NCBI GenBank assembly: GCA_031271525.1
Contig: JAISVO010000141.1
Location: 1 to 6,318, forward strand
Origin: Oscillospiraceae bacterium
GTDB taxonomy: Bacteria; Bacillota; Clostridia; Oscillospirales; UBA929
Direction: 5' to 3'
DNA length: 6,318 nucleotides
Shown in pieces: positions 5,541-6,318 of the stretch. The first letter of the stretch is position 1. The number at the start of each line of letters is the position of its first letter. A program made the position numbers and the translations under genes. The notes below the pieces were generated by a model. That model had not been told where the DNA came from. It was given only the letters and a program-made list of their open reading frames with translations, and ran no database searches.

Positions 5541-6262
5541 GTCTCCTCCTCCACCAGATCAATCTCCCGGTTGCGGCACATCTCCAGAACCGCCAAAAAC
5601 GCCGCGACGACAGCGGAACGGCTCCGGGCAAACAGAAACAGCTCGTCCAGCGGAATCTTCCCCCTCATCGCAACCTGCTTCGCGATAAACTCCATCATGT
5701 CCTTCACCGGGTATGGCTCCCGTCCCACAATCGGGGTGAAAATTGTCACCGGGGGCGGGCGGCGGCGCTCGGATCGTTCGCTCAACCGGGCAATCGCCGC
5801 CAGCAGGATGTCCACCGTGTGGATGTAACCGTACTCTTTGGACCGCTCGGTCGGCTCGGGAGGTTTTGTCATCAGGAGACGGTAGTTTTCGGCACGCTGA
5901 CCCAGATAGTCCCGAATCAGCTCCATCTTTTGGCGGTCCTCCTGCGCTTGACGGTCCTCCAGCGCCTTCTTGAAGAGGTCGATCTCCTCCTCTCCGCTCG
6001 TCAGCAGGTTGCGGCTCTTGAGGTAGACCAAATGCGATGCCATCTCGATAAATTCGCTCGCGACCTCGATGTCCAGTTCCCGCCGGGCTTCGATCCACGC
6101 GAGAAACTGTTCACAGAGGAGGGAGATGCGGAGGTCCGCGATCGCGATCTTGTTTTTCCCCAGCAGATAGAGGATCAGGTCAAGGGGACCCTCAAAGTCC
6201 TCCATCACCTCTTGGGGCGCTTGCACCACCCGCTCCAAGCGGAAGGTCAGCGTCTCATCCAT
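5516..6262 (-). CDS. scpA: Segregation and condensation protein A (kleisin subunit of SMC complex)
   Basis: ScpA is the kleisin that bridges the two SMC heads and, with ScpB, forms the condensin that compacts and separates bacterial chromosomes on the nucleoid. The 248-residue product is about full length for the family. The kleisin N-terminal signature DFEGPLDLILYLL lies at residues 22-34. The helix motif SEFIEMASHLVYLKSRNLL lies at 69-87. An acidic, Gln-rich linker at about 90-125 follows. A C-terminal winged-helix region that contacts the SMC head lies at about 200-245 and includes the conserved ELFLFARSRSAVVAAFLAVLE. The ATG at 6262 comes two bases after the previous stop and has no clear Shine-Dalgarno, so translation may rely on coupling. 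About 20 residues precede the kleisin motif, longer than in Bacillus. The scpB start lies inside its last codons. Confidence 0.96.
   Translation of the reverse strand: MDETLTFRLERVVQAPQEVMEDFEGPLDLILYLLGKNKIAIADLRISLLCEQFLAWIEARRELDIEVASEFIEMASHLVYLKSRNLLTSGEEEIDLFKKALEDRQAQEDRQKMELIRDYLGQRAENYRLLMTKPPEPTERSKEYGYIHTVDILLAAIARLSERSERRRPPPVTIFTPIVGREPYPVKDMMEFIAKQVAMRGKIPLDELFLFARSRSAVVAAFLAVLEMCRNREIDLVEEETWRIWKPR
5543..5552 (-). promoter_or_regulatory. Ribosome binding site of scpB inside scpA
   Basis: The message reads GGAGGAGGAG here, with the GGAGG core seven bases before the scpB ATG. The same bases encode Val-Glu-Glu-Glu near the ScpA C-terminus. It is the strongest Shine-Dalgarno in the window and fixes the scpB start at 5540. 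Confidence 0.85.
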
Positions 6263-6264
6263 CG

Positions 6265-6318
6265 TCAGCCGAACAGCAGGTGGAGCAGATACTCCTGCTC
6301 CCCGCCGAAGACCCGGGC
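6265..6318 (-). CDS. 3' end of an unidentified upstream gene (partial)
   Basis: An open frame enters from the right edge and ends at a TGA (6267-6265), two bases before the scpA start. Only 17 residues are visible, ending in a leucine-rich tail (EYLLHLLFG). The frame is inferred from its position directly before scpA and from the absence of other stops. Seventeen residues are too few to identify a family. In related Clostridia a site-2 (M50) protease is often found just before scpA, but nothing in this tail proves that here. Confidence 0.45.
   Translation of the reverse strand, partial: ARVFGGEQEYLLHLLFG

Noticed and set aside
5559..6098. Minus-strand 179-codon frame within scpA
   Set aside because: It is an alternative frame of scpA with Gly/Arg/Pro-rich composition; the ScpA frame explains the region completely.
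6265..6318. Assigning the partial upstream gene to the M50 site-2 protease family
   Set aside because: Only 17 C-terminal residues are visible and none form a diagnostic motif. Gene-order memory alone is not enough.

Overview
The window is a dense, single-direction block of housekeeping genes, all on the minus strand and read from high to low coordinates. The order is: 3' tail of an unidentified gene, scpA, scpB, a DUF2953 membrane protein, ytfJ/gerW, a D-Ala-D-Ala carboxypeptidase (dacF/dacB type), an RsuA/RluB-type pseudouridine synthase, an HI0933/BaiN-family flavoprotein, cmk, and plsC running off the left edge. This order, with a sporulation protein (GerW) inside it and G+C-rich codon use, fits a spore-forming member of the Clostridia, probably Oscillospirales. 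That assignment rests on gene order and protein character recalled from memory, not on a database search.

Right part (6318-4051): ScpA and ScpB are the non-SMC subunits of the SMC condensin. They overlap by 25 bases. DUF2953 and GerW follow with gaps of only 5-6 bases, so this part reads as one tightly packed transcript. Middle (4050-2949): a 43-base gap, the longest in the window, leads into the secreted carboxypeptidase. Left part (2952-1): pseudouridine synthase, flavoprotein, cytidylate kinase and acyltransferase all overlap the preceding gene. Three of these junctions are 4-base stop/start overlaps, two of them TTGA with a TTG start codon.

The genes serve chromosome segregation, spore formation, peptidoglycan trimming, rRNA modification, a flavoenzyme of unsettled substrate, nucleotide supply and phospholipid synthesis. 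They are probably co-transcribed growth and division functions rather than one pathway. No RNA gene, mobile element, CRISPR array, riboswitch, convincing promoter or terminator is visible, and no stretch over 300 bases lacks a gene.

I found no undescribed system. The points worth a second look are small: three neighbouring proteins that appear shortened in frame relative to their families, the TTGA couplings, two hairpins at the start of the carboxypeptidase gene, a variant FPQGRR acyltransferase motif, and the Lys/Pro-rich linker of DUF2953.
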